This document shows, piece by piece, positions 9,590 to 21,329 of a DNA stretch of 53,958 nt. The stretch comes from Welwitschia mirabilis (taxonomy: Eukaryota > Gnetophyta > Gnetopsida > Welwitschiales), in assembly GCA_051453625.1 (NCBI GenBank), contig JBOZIK010000001.1, positions 160,749,821 to 160,803,778 on the forward strand, read 5' to 3'. Both the position numbers and the translations under genes were made by a program. Below the pieces are notes generated by a model. The model did not search any database and had not been told where the DNA came from. It was given only the letters and a program-made list of their open reading frames with translations. The first letter of the stretch is position 1; the number at the start of each line of letters is the position of its first letter.

Positions 9590-12515
9590 TGCTACATTTA
9601 TAATTTTCTAAGGACCTAAAATTTTGATCATTTAAAAATACTTAAGTAAATAAAAGCAGCATGGATTTTATAGGACATACTTGATCACTAGCTAGTTGAA
9701 TGATTTATTAAAATATATTGTATTATAATTAATAATATTATTTTGTAGTATTTCATTATTAAATGATATACTTTGAGTGGCTAAATTAATGGTTATACAA
9801 ATATTATTTTATTTTATTTTATAATTATTGCATTTAATGTTCCATGATCAGTATATTTCCTTATTTTCTCATTTTAATGCATACAAGAGATTCTTATAAT
9901 AGCTATAATTATTAAGATTTATTATGTTGCCTTATTTTAATATTTATCTTAGTAATGCATGTTAAATTAACCTCCATATCTATGATGTTTTATTTTCTTT
10001 AACTAATGGTTTACATGTACTTATTATGGTAATTAATTGATTCTTAATCATTATTTATTTATTTATTTATTATTGCAAATAAAAATGAACCCTGTGGTTA
10101 GGTAAAGTAATGGTTCGGAGTTAAGGAATAAAACCATTTCCATGAAAACATTAGCTTATTGACCCTTAAAATCCCAATTTCCTTCAAAATCCCTTGTATT
10201 TTATAAATAAAATCCTTTTTTCTTTAGCTTGATTGTTTCTAAGACTTGCCAGCATTATTACTTGGAGACTGTCTTAGAGTCTTCAAGCTTTAAGAATCTT
10301 CATCCTAAAGCCTAGAAATTCTTGATCTTGTATTATGGATATACTCCAAATATTTTTCTTGTAATTTCTACATGACCTTTCTCTTATTTTTAATTCTTAT
10401 GTATCTTGTAATATCTGTAAAGTAGCAACAGTGAATCTTATGTATTTGAAGTTATTTATTTGCTAAATGTCCTTTAAATGATGGACTTTTTTTCTTACTA
10501 TTGTCTTTGAGTTATTCCTATTATCAATGACTAAATCATTTTTTTAGCATAAATTTATGCAATACCAACCAAGGTAACCCATTTGTATAGCTTTAAGTTT
10601 GGGCCACCTAAAGGGCTTCCATTGGCCATGGGTAGAAGTTTTCACAATTTGGTGAATTAATTATTGATTTTATGGGTTAATGTCATTTATTTATATATTG
10701 TTTTCCTTCTATGTGGGGACAAGAAGGTATAACTTATATAATTTATAATGAGTTGAATCCTAGGATAGGATCCTAGTAGCCATAAGAGCAAACATATAGA
10801 GTAGAGGGACATCTTTTAGTAAGGAATTTCTAGGTTACTTATTGATAAAATTGGAAAAATAGTAAGAAAATATAATTTAACTTATTTAGCTATTAAAATT
10901 CTTGAAAATCCTTTGATTGATTATTTAAAAACTTGGGGTCTAGTTATTTCTTCATCATTGCCTACTTATCTCTCTTTTCTAAGTCATATTAAAGTTGTGA
11001 ATTTTAATGGTTTTCATACCATACTCTTTTATGAAGGTCATGATGTTAAGAAAACTAGAAATTAAAGCTGATCTTAACTATGTTATAGAGTGTTTCTTCT
11101 TGAAACTTTAATTTGATGTCTAGTTAAATTAAAATTTTACTTGCAAACTTGTGATCCATAGTTTATGTTATTGTGTTATTGGCTTTATGTTTATATTATT
11201 TTGTATTATACAAATTTCCATATACGATTTATTTATAATAGAAGAACAAAGTTAAAACTAGTAAATTATTATTATTAATGTTGTCTTAGCTTTGTGTTAA
11301 GAATATCAAACTTAGAGTAACTTGCTTATGATATGTAGTCTTATGTTTTTGTTACTTCTCTATATTAAAATTTTACAATTACATAATTTAGAACAACCTT
11401 ATTAGACTAGAATTTTTAAACATTATAGTTTTAAATAATGATAGTGATCTTTTAAAACTCTTTACTATAAATTAATTTCTAATGTTATCTCAAATTTTAT
11501 TTTAATTAAATTAAATTATTTTCAATATGAGACAAAGGCCTTAAATTTGTATAAATAATTTTTTTCCTATTTTATGGTGTGTAGCTTTCATCTAAAACAT
11601 CTATTTTTATTTTTTCTCTAGATTCATATCAAGGTAATCTCACATTAAAATGTGATGTAAAATAGTTTAATTTAAAAATTTATTTCTTTTAATGTCTTAC
11701 CACAATATAAATCACAATAGTTTCCACTTAAAAAATTTATTTTCTTTGTAAAAGTTACCTTAATTAATTTATTTTAACCCATAGTGTATAATTTTAATAA
11801 CTTATCTTTTGTAGCTATCTATTTTGATTTTTATGCTATAAATGGTAATAGTGAGTAAAAATATTTTTTTAAAAAAAGGAAAAATGGCTAGGTTTTATCT
11901 TAAAAGGACATATTAAGCTCATATTTATGGTAAAAATCAGTAAAAAGTGGATTTTTGAGCCATGGTTGTAGAATGTTAAAAATATAAAAAGAAAAATTAG
12001 ATATTTTGCAAATGGTTGTAGTTATTGAAAATCTATTTTCTCCCTTGGAATATATGAAAAGTACTTTATAATAATATCAAAATAATGCTTATAGGAGGAA
12101 AAAGGAAAAAAGATTTAAAAATTTAGGTATCTAATTTTTCTATAAGGCATTAAAGTGGTAAATTTCTAAAACCTTAGAAATTGTTAGATAAAGAATTTCA
12201 GAATGTATTTAAGTAGTTCATTTTAATGTCCCACATTCAATTTAGTATATTTTATTAAATTGAGTATTATATTTTGACTAATAATAATTTCATTTTTAAA
12301 AACTTAGTAGACCTTCTAGTGTTTTCAAGTAAATGAATTGTTTTTTAACATTCCATCTTATTTAGTTATTAATATGTCTAGTTAAAGGAGAATTATCAAT
12401 TTAAGTTGTATCATATAATAAGTCATTTTTAATTTCTTTAGAGATAGATTTAGATAAGTTTTAAACTTTAAATTTTATTAATTATAACTAGAATTATTTA
12501 GAAATGGATTTCACA
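9590..12515 (+). repeat. G2 5' LTR
   Basis: About 2.9 kb, long for a gypsy LTR, with the second copy at 34852-37885. In the first 24 bases the copies differ at three positions, all C/T. Shared internal landmarks include 'aagtaatggtt' near 10100 and 35350, a TATA box (10202 and 35451), a 'cacctaaag' block near 10605 and 35878, and the 'ctagttaaag' block near 12380 and 37750. It would carry the promoter and polyadenylation signals of the element. Small ORFs inside it are not genes. Confidence 0.85.
10202..10209 (+). promoter_or_regulatory. TATA box of G2 5' LTR
   Basis: TATAAATA lies about 600 bases into the LTR. The other LTR has the same box at 35451-35458, so it is conserved between copies. 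It is the likely core promoter of G2; the transcription start would be about 30 bases downstream. No mapping data. Confidence 0.5.
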
Positions 12516-12518
12516 TTT

Positions 12519-12530
12519 TGATATTAGAGC
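12519..12530 (+). other. G2 primer-binding site remnant (initiator Met tRNA type)
   Basis: TGATATTAGAGC follows the 5' LTR end by 3 bases. It matches the standard plant site TGGTATCAGAGC, complementary to the 3' end of initiator Met tRNA, except for one G-to-A and one C-to-T change. This confirms the LTR end and the orientation. Confidence 0.8.
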
Positions 12531-12779
12531 ATGCTTCTTAATTAGATCTGATCTTGGGGGTGTTGTATAGTATTATTTAACAATTTGCACATATACTAGT
12601 TTCTAATGGAGGCATGTTTATTAAATAAAAGTGTAATATAGGTGAAAGCAGAATTATATAATGTCTTAAAAGAGAATTTTTTTCCCCACTAATATTGTTA
12701 CATTGCTTGTCTCTATAGTCAATCAGTGGATAGATAAATTATAAGAATAGAATAATGGAATAGATGATAAAAAGGTTTC

Positions 12780-13600
12780 TAGAAAAATGATGTAGTTTAG
12801 ACAAGTAAATCCTTTAGTACTCAGCGGATCACATGACAAAAGCTAAAGCATGACTAATATCTATTTCCACGGAGTTAGAACAAATCAATTTTACATCTAA
12901 ATACAAGGCTACTTTAGTAACTCATTAACTAAAGAAGGGTATAGCATTAGGATGGGATGCTAAAAGAGTAATAACATAGTTTCTAAATTATTTGAATTAG
13001 AAAGAGTTTGAAGATAGATTTTTTAGGACATATATATTTAAAGTTTATAGAAATGCAAAAGTAAAATAAATTTACAATCTCAAATAGCGATTCATATTGA
13101 TCACTCAATATGAGAACAAACTCATGGAGTTATTATAATATGTGCCTAAAAGAGCTAAAGGTAAGAAGATTTGTAGCTATCATTCATCCTATATTTCAAA
13201 GTTAGGTAAAATTATTTTAACCTATAATTCTTGCAAATGTTTTAGAGAAAAAAAGACTTAGTCAAGAGTTTTAGGATAGAAATAAGTCTTTTAAGAAAAG
13301 TAAGAGGTCAGCCCAAGAAAAATTAAGAGGATAAGACCAAAAGAGACCATACAAATAAAAATTTTAAAATGGCTCGAGGACATGATAGTATTAATATAGA
13401 TAAAGTATACATGACACAAACTTAATAGCCATAGGGATGAATCAAGCTAGTAGAATAATTAAAATCTAGTTTTTCGTTAATAATGAAGCTTGAGATCCTA
13501 AGAATGTAGGGTGTTATAAATGTAAATATCCTCATCTAGTTAAAATTACCCAAAAAGAATTAAAGAGAAGAATGCTTTAAAGAATGTTAGGAAGTAATAT
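12780..13600 (+). pseudogene. G2 gag remnant with zinc knuckle
   Basis: Legible pieces in order: FEDRFFRTYI-like residues near 13010 (the 'W..F...F...Y' block), NAKVK near 13060, ITQYENKLMELL near 13095 and YVPKRAK near 13140. All follow the Retrotrans_gag pattern of plant gypsy elements. Near 13510 a VGCYKCKYPHLVK segment is a CCHC knuckle that keeps C..C and H but has lost the final Cys. Many stops; no product. Bases 12531-12780 are leader with nothing else recognised. Confidence 0.75.
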
Positions 13601-14150
13601 GGTCTGATCTTAAGGGAAGAATCTCAATTATCTCTGATTTTGGAAACTTTGGTTACTATGTTAGGACTTTTTATGAGAATGTTATTGAACTTTAAAGCAT
13701 TAGATTCTTTTATTTCTCTTTTAGTATCATAAAAATTATTTTTAAAAGTAGAAAATAAAAACATCTTATTATGTAATGTCTATATGGTAGTAAAATTAGA
13801 ACACTTAGTGAAACCCCTTTATGTCATATTAAAATTGGAAGTTATGCCTTTCAAGTGTAATTGTAATTTCTGAGCTAGGATATTTTGATATCATTTCAAG
13901 TATAAATTAGCTATAGAAGTATAAATATTAAATAGATTATTATTCAATAAGAATCACTATATTATAAGCTAAAGGTAATAGAATTATTTTGCCTATTAAA
14001 TTTGGTCCTATTTTAGAGAGATTAATAAATGGAAAATAGTTAAAGAAGGAAGTTAAGATAAGTAGGATAGTTAGAGTAGTTAAATTTTAATTTTCTATCT
14101 AATATCAATCAAAAATTTTATAAATTCTAGCAGTAAATCAGTATATTGAT
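13601..14150 (+). pseudogene. G2 aspartic protease remnant
   Basis: A LLNFKALDSFISLL-like reading near 13690 corresponds to the active-site region of RVP_2-type proteases, with the D-S-G triad already lost. 'KLEVMPFKCNCNF' and a 'FDVILGMDWL'-like remnant follow. The call rests mainly on position between the gag knuckle and RT. Confidence 0.5.
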
Positions 14151-14179
14151 TTTTTTCTTGAAGAGTTACTAGGTTGTCC

Positions 14180-14760
14180 TCTAAGTAGAGATGAATACTT
14201 TGAAATAAGTCCTAAACTAGGTGTGAATCCCATATCATAAGCACCATATAGGATGTCTCTAATTGGTTTATCTAAATTAAAAACTCAAATAATAGTGCTA
14301 TTAATTAAAGATTTGATTAGGCCTAGTATTTCACCATATGATGCATCAATTCTCTTTGCTAAGAAGAAGGATAAAGGGTTATGACTTTGTGTTAATTATT
14401 GAATGTTAAATAAGGTAATTATAAAGAATAATTATATTATACTCATAATAGATGGTTTTTTTGATCAAGGGGAGCATTTTAAAGTCAAAAATGATCTTAA
14501 ATTAAGATATCATTAATTGATAACTAAATAGGAAGATATATTTAAAACTTCTTTTTGTATTCTTTTGGCCTTTCTAATGTTCCAACAACATTTCTGTTGT
14601 CTCTTTTGGCCTTACTAATGCTCTAGCAACATTTATCATGGTTATGAACAACATTTTTAAAGATTATTTAGATAATTTTATAATAGTATTCATAGACAAT
14701 GTTTTAATTTATTTAGCATTCAAGAAGAAACAGAGAAGCATTTAAGGATGATAATGGACA
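14180..14760 (+). pseudogene. G2 reverse transcriptase remnant
   Basis: YRMSLIGLSKLK, LLIKDLIRPSISPYDA, ILFAKKKDKG and a following L-C-V-N-Y, LNKVIIKNNY, IFKTSFC, and the catalytic block FIDN followed by VLIY (14689-14700; the family has Y/F-I-D-D) appear in the right order. The second catalytic Asp is Asn. A 41-bp tandem duplication at 14561-14635 breaks the frame within the 'FGLTNAPATF' block. Inactive. Confidence 0.85.
14561..14635 (+). repeat. 41-bp tandem duplication inside G2 RT
   Basis: 'tcttttggcctt..taatg' at 14561 recurs at 14602, and both copies run on to 'caacattt'. The period of 41 is not a multiple of three, so it shifts the reading frame in the middle of a conserved RT block. 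Confidence 0.75.
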
Positions 14761-15585
14761 TATTAACAAGGAATAATTTTTATCTTAATATAGAAAATTG
14801 TGAGTTTTGATTATCTAAGATTAAATTTTTAGATCATGTTATTTTTAAATATGGAATTAGTGTGAATGATAATAAGTTATAATCTATTATGGATTGGTAA
14901 AAACCAAATTCTATGATGAAAATAAGAAGTTTTTTAAGTCTTATTAGATATTATAGAAGGTTTATTCAAAATTTCTTAAGAATGGTTATTCCTCTAAATT
15001 CTTTATTAAGAAATAACCAATGATTTCAATGGATTAAGAAATGCAACGAATATTTTGAAAAGCTAAAGTAAACTCTTATTTTAGCTCCTATGTTAAGGAT
15101 TCCAGAATCAGAAAAGTCTTACATAGTTTATAGTTTATACAGATGTATCAAGGAAGCATTAGGAGTAGTTTTCATCCAAGATAGAAAAGTTATAGCATAT
15201 GCATATATATAATTAAATATTTAGAAGATAAATTATCAATAAATGACAAGGAGATAGTAGTAGAAATTCATGCATTAAAGATTTAGAGGCATTATCTCTA
15301 TGAAGAGTAAGTAGAAGTTCATATAAGAGTTTGAAATATATTTATGCTCAACTAAATTTAAATCTTAAGTAAATAAGATGAATTAAATTTTCATAGGATT
15401 ATGAATTAAAACTAAATTATCATATAATAAAGGTAAATGTAGTTGCTAACTCCTTAAGTAAAAAAAGGAATACTTTTGGTTGTATTGTGATGTAAGATGA
15501 TTTTCACAAAATGATTCTTAATGATTAATGAAATTGTCTATCATGCAAAAATGTTTGAGGATATGGATTAAATAATTCTTTATAT
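14761..15585 (+). pseudogene. G2 RNase H remnant
   Basis: After the RT connection (MTKIRSFLSLIRYYRRFI-like residues near 14920-14970) come VFIQDRKVIAYA near 15165, a NDKEIVVEIHALK segment near 15245 with RHYLYEE following, and a KVNVVANSLSKKR segment near 15428, which matches the end-of-RNase-H 'ANVVADALSRK' signature. The coding region stops at 15585, where the target duplication of G3 starts. Integrase resumes at about 33489. Confidence 0.82.
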
Positions 15586-15590
15586 CTAGT
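15586..15590. other. G3 target-site duplication, left copy (CTAGT)
   Basis: CTAGT immediately precedes the first base of the G3 5' LTR. The same five bases immediately follow the G3 3' LTR at 33484-33488. Five bases is the normal length for Ty3/gypsy. Confidence 0.85.
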
Positions 15591-16154
15591 TGATGCATTA
15601 CCAAATTGTATGTATTTGATGAGGTATTATGAACTATTTTACAGGATATTTATATAGGTTTAGATGCAATCCTAAGAATTATTGAGAATTGACAAATGAT
15701 CATAAAAATATACAATTCTTAGCATATGAAAAGATATTTTAGGCATATTCTTATGTACATGAATTTGGAGGAATATCACTGATGTAAAGAAAGACTTTTC
15801 TTAAGTTAAAAAATAAAGAGAACTAACATTCTCTCTATCATTCCCACAATAGATAGGACAATAGCACTATAGATGCCATATGGGAATGCTGACATGAAAT
15901 GCTAATATGGACTAGAGCCACTACTGCTAAGTCATCCTTTATAAAAGGGTGTCATCCTCATGGTCATCCCCATGACATTCAAGATTGCAAATGTAACATT
16001 TAATCCATCATCTCCTTGGTCATCCCCATAACAGGTAGGATAATACATATAACTACCAACCGACCTTTATCTATTTTATCTATTTCTTTTCTTGGAATTG
16101 AAATTAAGTGCATTTTACAATGCATTTTATGTGGTGATTTCATCCTCTTAACCC

Positions 16155-16164
16155 TATAAATAAG
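16155..16164 (+). promoter_or_regulatory. TATA box of G3 LTR
   Basis: TATAAATAAG after 'accc', with the matching TATAAATAAT at 32716 in the 3' LTR and a TATAAATACCC (minus strand, 43613-43623) in the related G4 LTR. Conservation in three copies supports a real LTR core promoter. Confidence 0.6.
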
Positions 16165-16778
16165 ACTCCCCTTCAACTCTTTTATCCATTTTCAATGCAC
16201 CATATATTCTCGTGATAGGAGATCAAAGGGCAGAAGATCCATCTCATGAGTTATAGAAAGACATTTCCTTGGTGAAGGGTTATGTATCCTCTACTGAGCC
16301 TTACTATTTTGTAACCCAGATGATAGTTCAATTTTAATATAAAACTCTATTTTATTTGTGCATTTATTATTATTATATGTTCCTTATGATTTATGTTGTT
16401 ATTGATTCGGTAATAGTCTCTCTGATAATATAAGTCTTAAGGGTAGACCTTATTGAGGTTGAAGAAAGTAGTTTTAGATTCATTTTGTGTTAGACTTTAT
16501 TTAACTCACCTAATAGCTTAAGCTAGTCTTAGTGATAGTCTCCTTGGCTGATTTAGGTTATACAGGATTGATCTTTCTGATAAGTCAATTTAGCAATCAG
16601 ATAGGTCTTCCTCTAGGTTTATTGCACTTGCATTGTATTACATCTTTAATTTTTTGCATTGTTTCTAAGTTTAAATGCATTATTTTTTAAAATAAATTCT
16701 CATTCTTCTCTCATAATTCTTTAATAGGTTATGATATTTGGATTACTCTCATTCATAGAAGAGTGTGTATTTTGTAAC

Positions 16779-16815
16779 ACACATACACACACACACACAC
16801 ACATACATACATACA

Positions 16816-16862
<47 letters not shown>
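16779..16862. repeat. Compound microsatellite (AC)n (CATA)n (TA)n
   Basis: Pure dinucleotide and tetranucleotide runs. They create two overlapping His/Thr/Ile-rich open frames that are not genes. The 3' LTR has a related compound microsatellite at about 33340-33430. The split of the 5' LTR falls in this run. Confidence 0.95.
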
Positions 16863-16863
<1 letters not shown>

Positions 16864-18305
16864 GTTCATCAATTATGCATTATATCAATCTTGTTAGGGA
16901 TCAAAAGTTTGATCCTAAAAATCTCTTATAGGATATTACTCCTTTATCACAATATTAAGGCTTATTTTAAATGCTTTTTGTGCATTAATTTTTTTTCCTA
17001 CATTGATTTGTATTAGTTGTATCTAGATAATATTTATTTTAATTATTTAGTTTAACTAGTATATTTATTATTTTATTTATTTTAATTATTTCATAACTAA
17101 TTGTATAATATTTATCATGTTTATATAGCAAAAGTTAAATTTCCAGAGTAATGGCATAGGTTAAGAACACTATAACTCATTAAATAGTAGGTATAAATTA
17201 GTAATTTTTTTTGTAAGTCTAAGATCATATTATGTCTATAAAAATTTAAAAACAGTAATTTTAATAATGTGTAATGCATTTTTAAAAAATTATTTGTAAA
17301 AATATATTAGGAAATAAATCTAGAAAATAACAACTAATTAATTTCAGTTTCTGTAACTAATAGTTAAGCTATTTCAAATATTGAAAGTCTTAGATTGTAG
17401 ATAATGAAACAATATTTTACAAAAGTAGTAAATAACTTAAAAACTCAAACTATTTTAAAAGTTATAATATTTGAGCGTATTGTAGTATGATTGTAATTTT
17501 TAAAAATTTTATAGTTTTTAATATAAATTTATAACCTTAGAAATAATACTTTTAGACATCCAAAAATTTTAAACTAATTTATAAAAATTGTATTATGAGT
17601 CTAAATCATAAAAACTATTATAATTTATTTTGGCATTTCATAATTAATTAATTTTTTAATTATAAGGACTCTCTCAAGCCTTAAAAACCTTATAATTAAT
17701 GCCTTAAATTATTAAAAATCATTAAATAATATTATATAGGTAATTCAAATATATAAGATAAACTATTATTAGTAAATATAAGTTACATTATTTATTTATA
17801 ATATTTTATTAGATGAAGTACCTCTTTTACCTTTTTTGTTTTTACTTCTTATTAATATGCATGCTTGTAAACATTTTAACCTTAGTAATGTAACTAAATT
17901 GAGCAGCCCTTGATTTATAATTTATTTTATTGAATTATGCTATAGTTATATGAGTTTTAGCTAAAGAATTATGTCTTAATAATCATGTTTAAACTATACT
18001 TCATTTTTTTTATCTTCATTACACATCCCATGATAGATTATCATATAAGCGTGGAAGAATGCTTCTAAGATTGACATAGTAGATATGGATTAGTTTCCTT
18101 TAAGCATATACTTAAGATGTAATTTAATACATTTTAACATTGTTATTATTATTGTAAATTTAAAAAAAAAGAAAAATTTAATATTTTATTTAGATTTTCA
18201 TTATCATAATCCTAATTGTAAAGATGTTCTACTTTGTTCATTCCCCCCTCTTTTTTTTTTATATGATTGTTTCTATAAAATGAATTTAATGATGATTATA
18301 ATTAT
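16863..18305. other. Very AT-rich stretch, nothing recognised
   Basis: No domain, RNA gene or LTR pair seen. A short frame near 16893-16950 (RDQKFDPKNL) is not assigned to any family. It could be the left part of the same repeat as 18306-18985. Confidence 0.4.
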
Positions 18306-18985
18306 TATAGCTAGGTAAATAATCCATTAAATAAACACATTAGATACAACTATATGCATGCATTTCTATGATGTATTCATCAAATNNNNNNNNNNAAGAT
18401 AATCTTAACAATTATAATCCTTGTACTTGGATTTTATTGCTAAGATGTATTACATTACATTATTTTATATATCTTTTTATATGTGGATTTGATCACCGCT
18501 CTTCTACTTAACCTTATATGAACTTATTTCAACTTAACATCCTAAGCCCTTGACATCAAAGGATCTTGTTACACCATTTGGAAATGTTTGAAGAAAATGG
18601 AAGTTACTTTAAAGCATCTCTCCACCTCATGTACTAGTAATAACCTATATTGAGGTATATTAAGATGAAGTGTAAGCCTAGGAAGTTGACCTTAGTCATG
18701 TTTTTATAGTTAAGATCTTAAAATAAAGCGAATTATTATCTAGAGAATAGTGGAATATCAAGTTGGAATTCCATTAATAGGAGTTGTAACCCCCTATTAC
18801 ATTAGGTAGGTATTATCCTTAAACTTATCCATGAATGTCTTACAACAAGTTTACATCTTTTCAACCATACTTAGTATATCTCTTTGTGTGGTGAAAAACC
18901 AAGAGGAAATATAGGATAAAAACTTATAACATCACTATTATTTGTAAATCAAAATAACCTAGAAATTTCTTATAAGTAAATATAT
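18306..18985 (+). repeat. Dispersed repeat R, copy 2
   Basis: Collinear with 5806-6440; landmarks are given there. It contains a 10-N gap (18386-18395). It is probably an LTR fragment of a G1-related family, brought in with the segment that splits the G3 LTR. Confidence 0.6.
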
Positions 18986-19165
18986 AATAATGATATGGTT
19001 TATTTTTCCCAAAACATAAAAATGCTAATAAAATAAAGTAGAATTTAAGCCTAGGGTTTACTGTGCCTATTAATTAATAATATTAAAGAAGAAATAGAAA
19101 AATAAAAAAAGGTTGTTCAATTAGAGTAATAGAATTTATCCTATTTTACTTTTCTTTTTTATCTT

Positions 19166-19168
<3 letters not shown>

Positions 19169-19234
<66 letters not shown>
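19169..19234. repeat. (CT)n microsatellite
   Basis: About 65 bases of uninterrupted CT dinucleotide, followed by a short poly-T stretch. No other features nearby. Confidence 0.97.
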
Positions 19235-19236
<2 letters not shown>

Positions 19237-19937
19237 TTTTTTTAAATTCATAATTTAAACTTTTTTTTAAGCTAGCCTCTTACTGTTGATGCATATTTGG
19301 ATTTTTTAATTGCCATTATAATATTTCTGAGTTATTCAAGCTACTTTCCATCTTTTTCATTTGCCTTCTTCTCATGTGTTACTATAATGGCTTTATGTCT
19401 TAGTTATTCAAGCTCTTCACTTCTTTCTCTAAATGCTTATAACATCATTAGAGATATTCTATTTATACTATAAAAATTTCTATTATCTATGACCTCTTTG
19501 ATTTCTTTATAGGAAATTAAGGCATCTCATCCACCTATCTCATCTAGATGAAGTAGGTGGATAATGCACATAGCTTATCCTAGAGACTTTATCTAAACAA
19601 AGTGGGATAAACATTTAAATTTTTTATCCAAGCTAGTTTGCTTCCTTATTTTCATGATAATTCAAGATGAATTAATTTATTTGATAGGAGTAATAGTGTA
19701 ATTTTTCTTTGGAAATGAATTTTCAACCAAAAATTTTACTTTAGGTGAAAATCTTACTTCAATAGCATATTTTTGGAGGATGTATTTTTGAGTTATATTT
19801 CACATGTTTGAATTAATGGTAAATGGTTTTTAGATTAATGGTATATGATTTTAAAATTTCACATGTGTTTGTTGTTGAATTATTATTTACTAATTGATGT
19901 CAAACTAATGTTTTCTGTCTAGTGAAATTTGTTGTAT
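19235..19937. other. Unassigned stretch with a 32-bp palindrome at 19530-19561
   Basis: No coding signal. It includes a near-perfect inverted repeat, TCCACCTA...TAGGTGGA, with a perfect 12-base centre TCATCTAGATGA. Otherwise nothing recognised. Confidence 0.5.
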
Positions 19938-21260
19938 GTTGAGAAAAAAATATTAATCACTTGCAAGTCAGAAGCTGAAGTATTTTATGTCACATTTTGA
20001 TCTTAAAACTTGTTAAGCTTTGATACCTTCCTGAGGAGTTAGCTGAACTTCTAAGAAGTCGACTACACCTAAAGCAAACACATGAAAATAAATTAAATTC
20101 AAAGGGATTGTCTGGACTTTTAAAGGATTAACTAGACCTATGAACCTAAGTAGCAATACTTCTGAACTGATTGTTAATGGATCAACTAAACATATGAGGG
20201 ATCAATTGAGCATAAGCACTATGCATTTTATACTTCCTAGTTGATTGTTAAGGGGCCGACCGGACACCTGAGGGATTAACCAGACCTATACAACTAAGCA
20301 TCAATACTTCATAGCCTATTAACAAGGGGTCAATTAAATTCCTAAGGGATTAACTAGACCTAGAACAGAAAACTATGGTGGATTTTATCTGGATTAAGTG
20401 GGGAACCCAATAGATATGTAGGTAACTAGATGAGTGGTCGATTAGATCCTGAGGGGTCGACCAAACATAGATCCATAAGAAACTAGATTAACTAAAAGAA
20501 CACAAGGACAACTGATTTAAGTGATGGCACTAGATGAAATTAATGAAACATTTGAAGGATCAACTAATCATGATGGAAATGCAAATTTTATAGCTATTAA
20601 GTATCTGTTTTATGATTGTTAGATGAAACTTTTGCTTGCAAAAACCCTTAAAGTCTTTCATTATATATTAACAAGAGTTAAATAACTATTAAAAATTTTT
20701 AACCAAACTTTTGAATATTTTATATTTTCTCATTATACTCATTTGGTATCTCATTCTTAACTAAAGAAAAACCAAGAACTGTGATATCTTAGCATACACG
20801 ATTAAATCTATAGCACTCTTTATTTCTATATTGTATCATCTTCAGGAGAAGTGCTCTAATACCATTCTTGAGCCAAATATCAAGTGATAACTATGCATTT
20901 GGGCATACTACCATCATTACTATGCTTTCTTGCAAAAGGTTGAAACCAAGCCTTTAGAAAAAGTCCATGTATAAAGGTTACAGATGAACTTGCAATACCT
21001 AAAAGAGATTAACGAAGATCCAAATTAGTCTTGGATAGAAGCTAATTCTTGAGAGTAAAGTAGGGTTTTTTCCCAAATAACTATAAATCTTGTATGCTTC
21101 TAATTGGTATTTTTGTGCTTTTTATTATTTCATTTTTTAGAATAGTTTTAATTTTCTTGCATAAATTTTTAGTAATTCATTTCAATCAAGTTAATATTAT
21201 GAAGTTATTTAAATATTTTTAAAAATCTATTCATCCCCCTTTAGGGTTTTCCATCTTACA
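19938..21260 (+). repeat. C2 5' LTR (start uncertain)
   Basis: It begins at a TGTTGAG typical of plant copia LTRs and ends CTTACA just before the primer site. Between 20010 and 20560 it carries many loose copies of a GGRTYRACYRRAC-like motif (for example 'ggggccgaccggacacc' near 20255 and 'ggggtcgacc' near 20453). No second LTR is available to confirm the limits. Confidence 0.5.
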
Positions 21261-21261
21261 T

Positions 21262-21273
21262 TTGATATGAGAG
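21262..21273 (+). other. C2 primer-binding site remnant (initiator Met tRNA type)
   Basis: TTGATATGAGAG sits directly after the LTR end and aligns with TGGTATCAGAGC with a few changes, mostly G-to-A. Position and spacing support the call. Confidence 0.55.
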
Positions 21274-21329
21274 ATTTGTTAGTCTATGTTAAGATCCTAT
21301 TAGATCTAGATTCTACAATCTAAAAATCA

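Larger units (their letters stand above)
15591..16862 (+). repeat. G3 5' LTR, left part
   Basis: Collinear with 31245-33430: 'ccaaattgtatgta', 'atttatataggtttagatgc', 'gtcatccttt', 'aaccctataaata', 'agacatttccttggt' and 'gttgaagaaagtag' occur in both in the same order. It ends in a CA/CATA/TA microsatellite; in the 3' LTR the sequence goes straight from the equivalent microsatellite into the terminal 60 bases. Those terminal bases are found here only at 23476-23525. Confidence 0.88.

Noticed and set aside
15591-16862. Solo LTR of the G3 family
   Set aside because: The missing terminal part is at 23432-23525, followed by a primer site and internal sequence, and the CTAGT flank matches that after the far LTR. 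It is therefore the 5' LTR of G3 and not a solo LTR.
16731-17016. Two overlapping open frames rich in His, Thr, Ile and Tyr
   Set aside because: They are translations of a CA/CATA/TA microsatellite in an LTR; no homology and no conservation in the other LTR.
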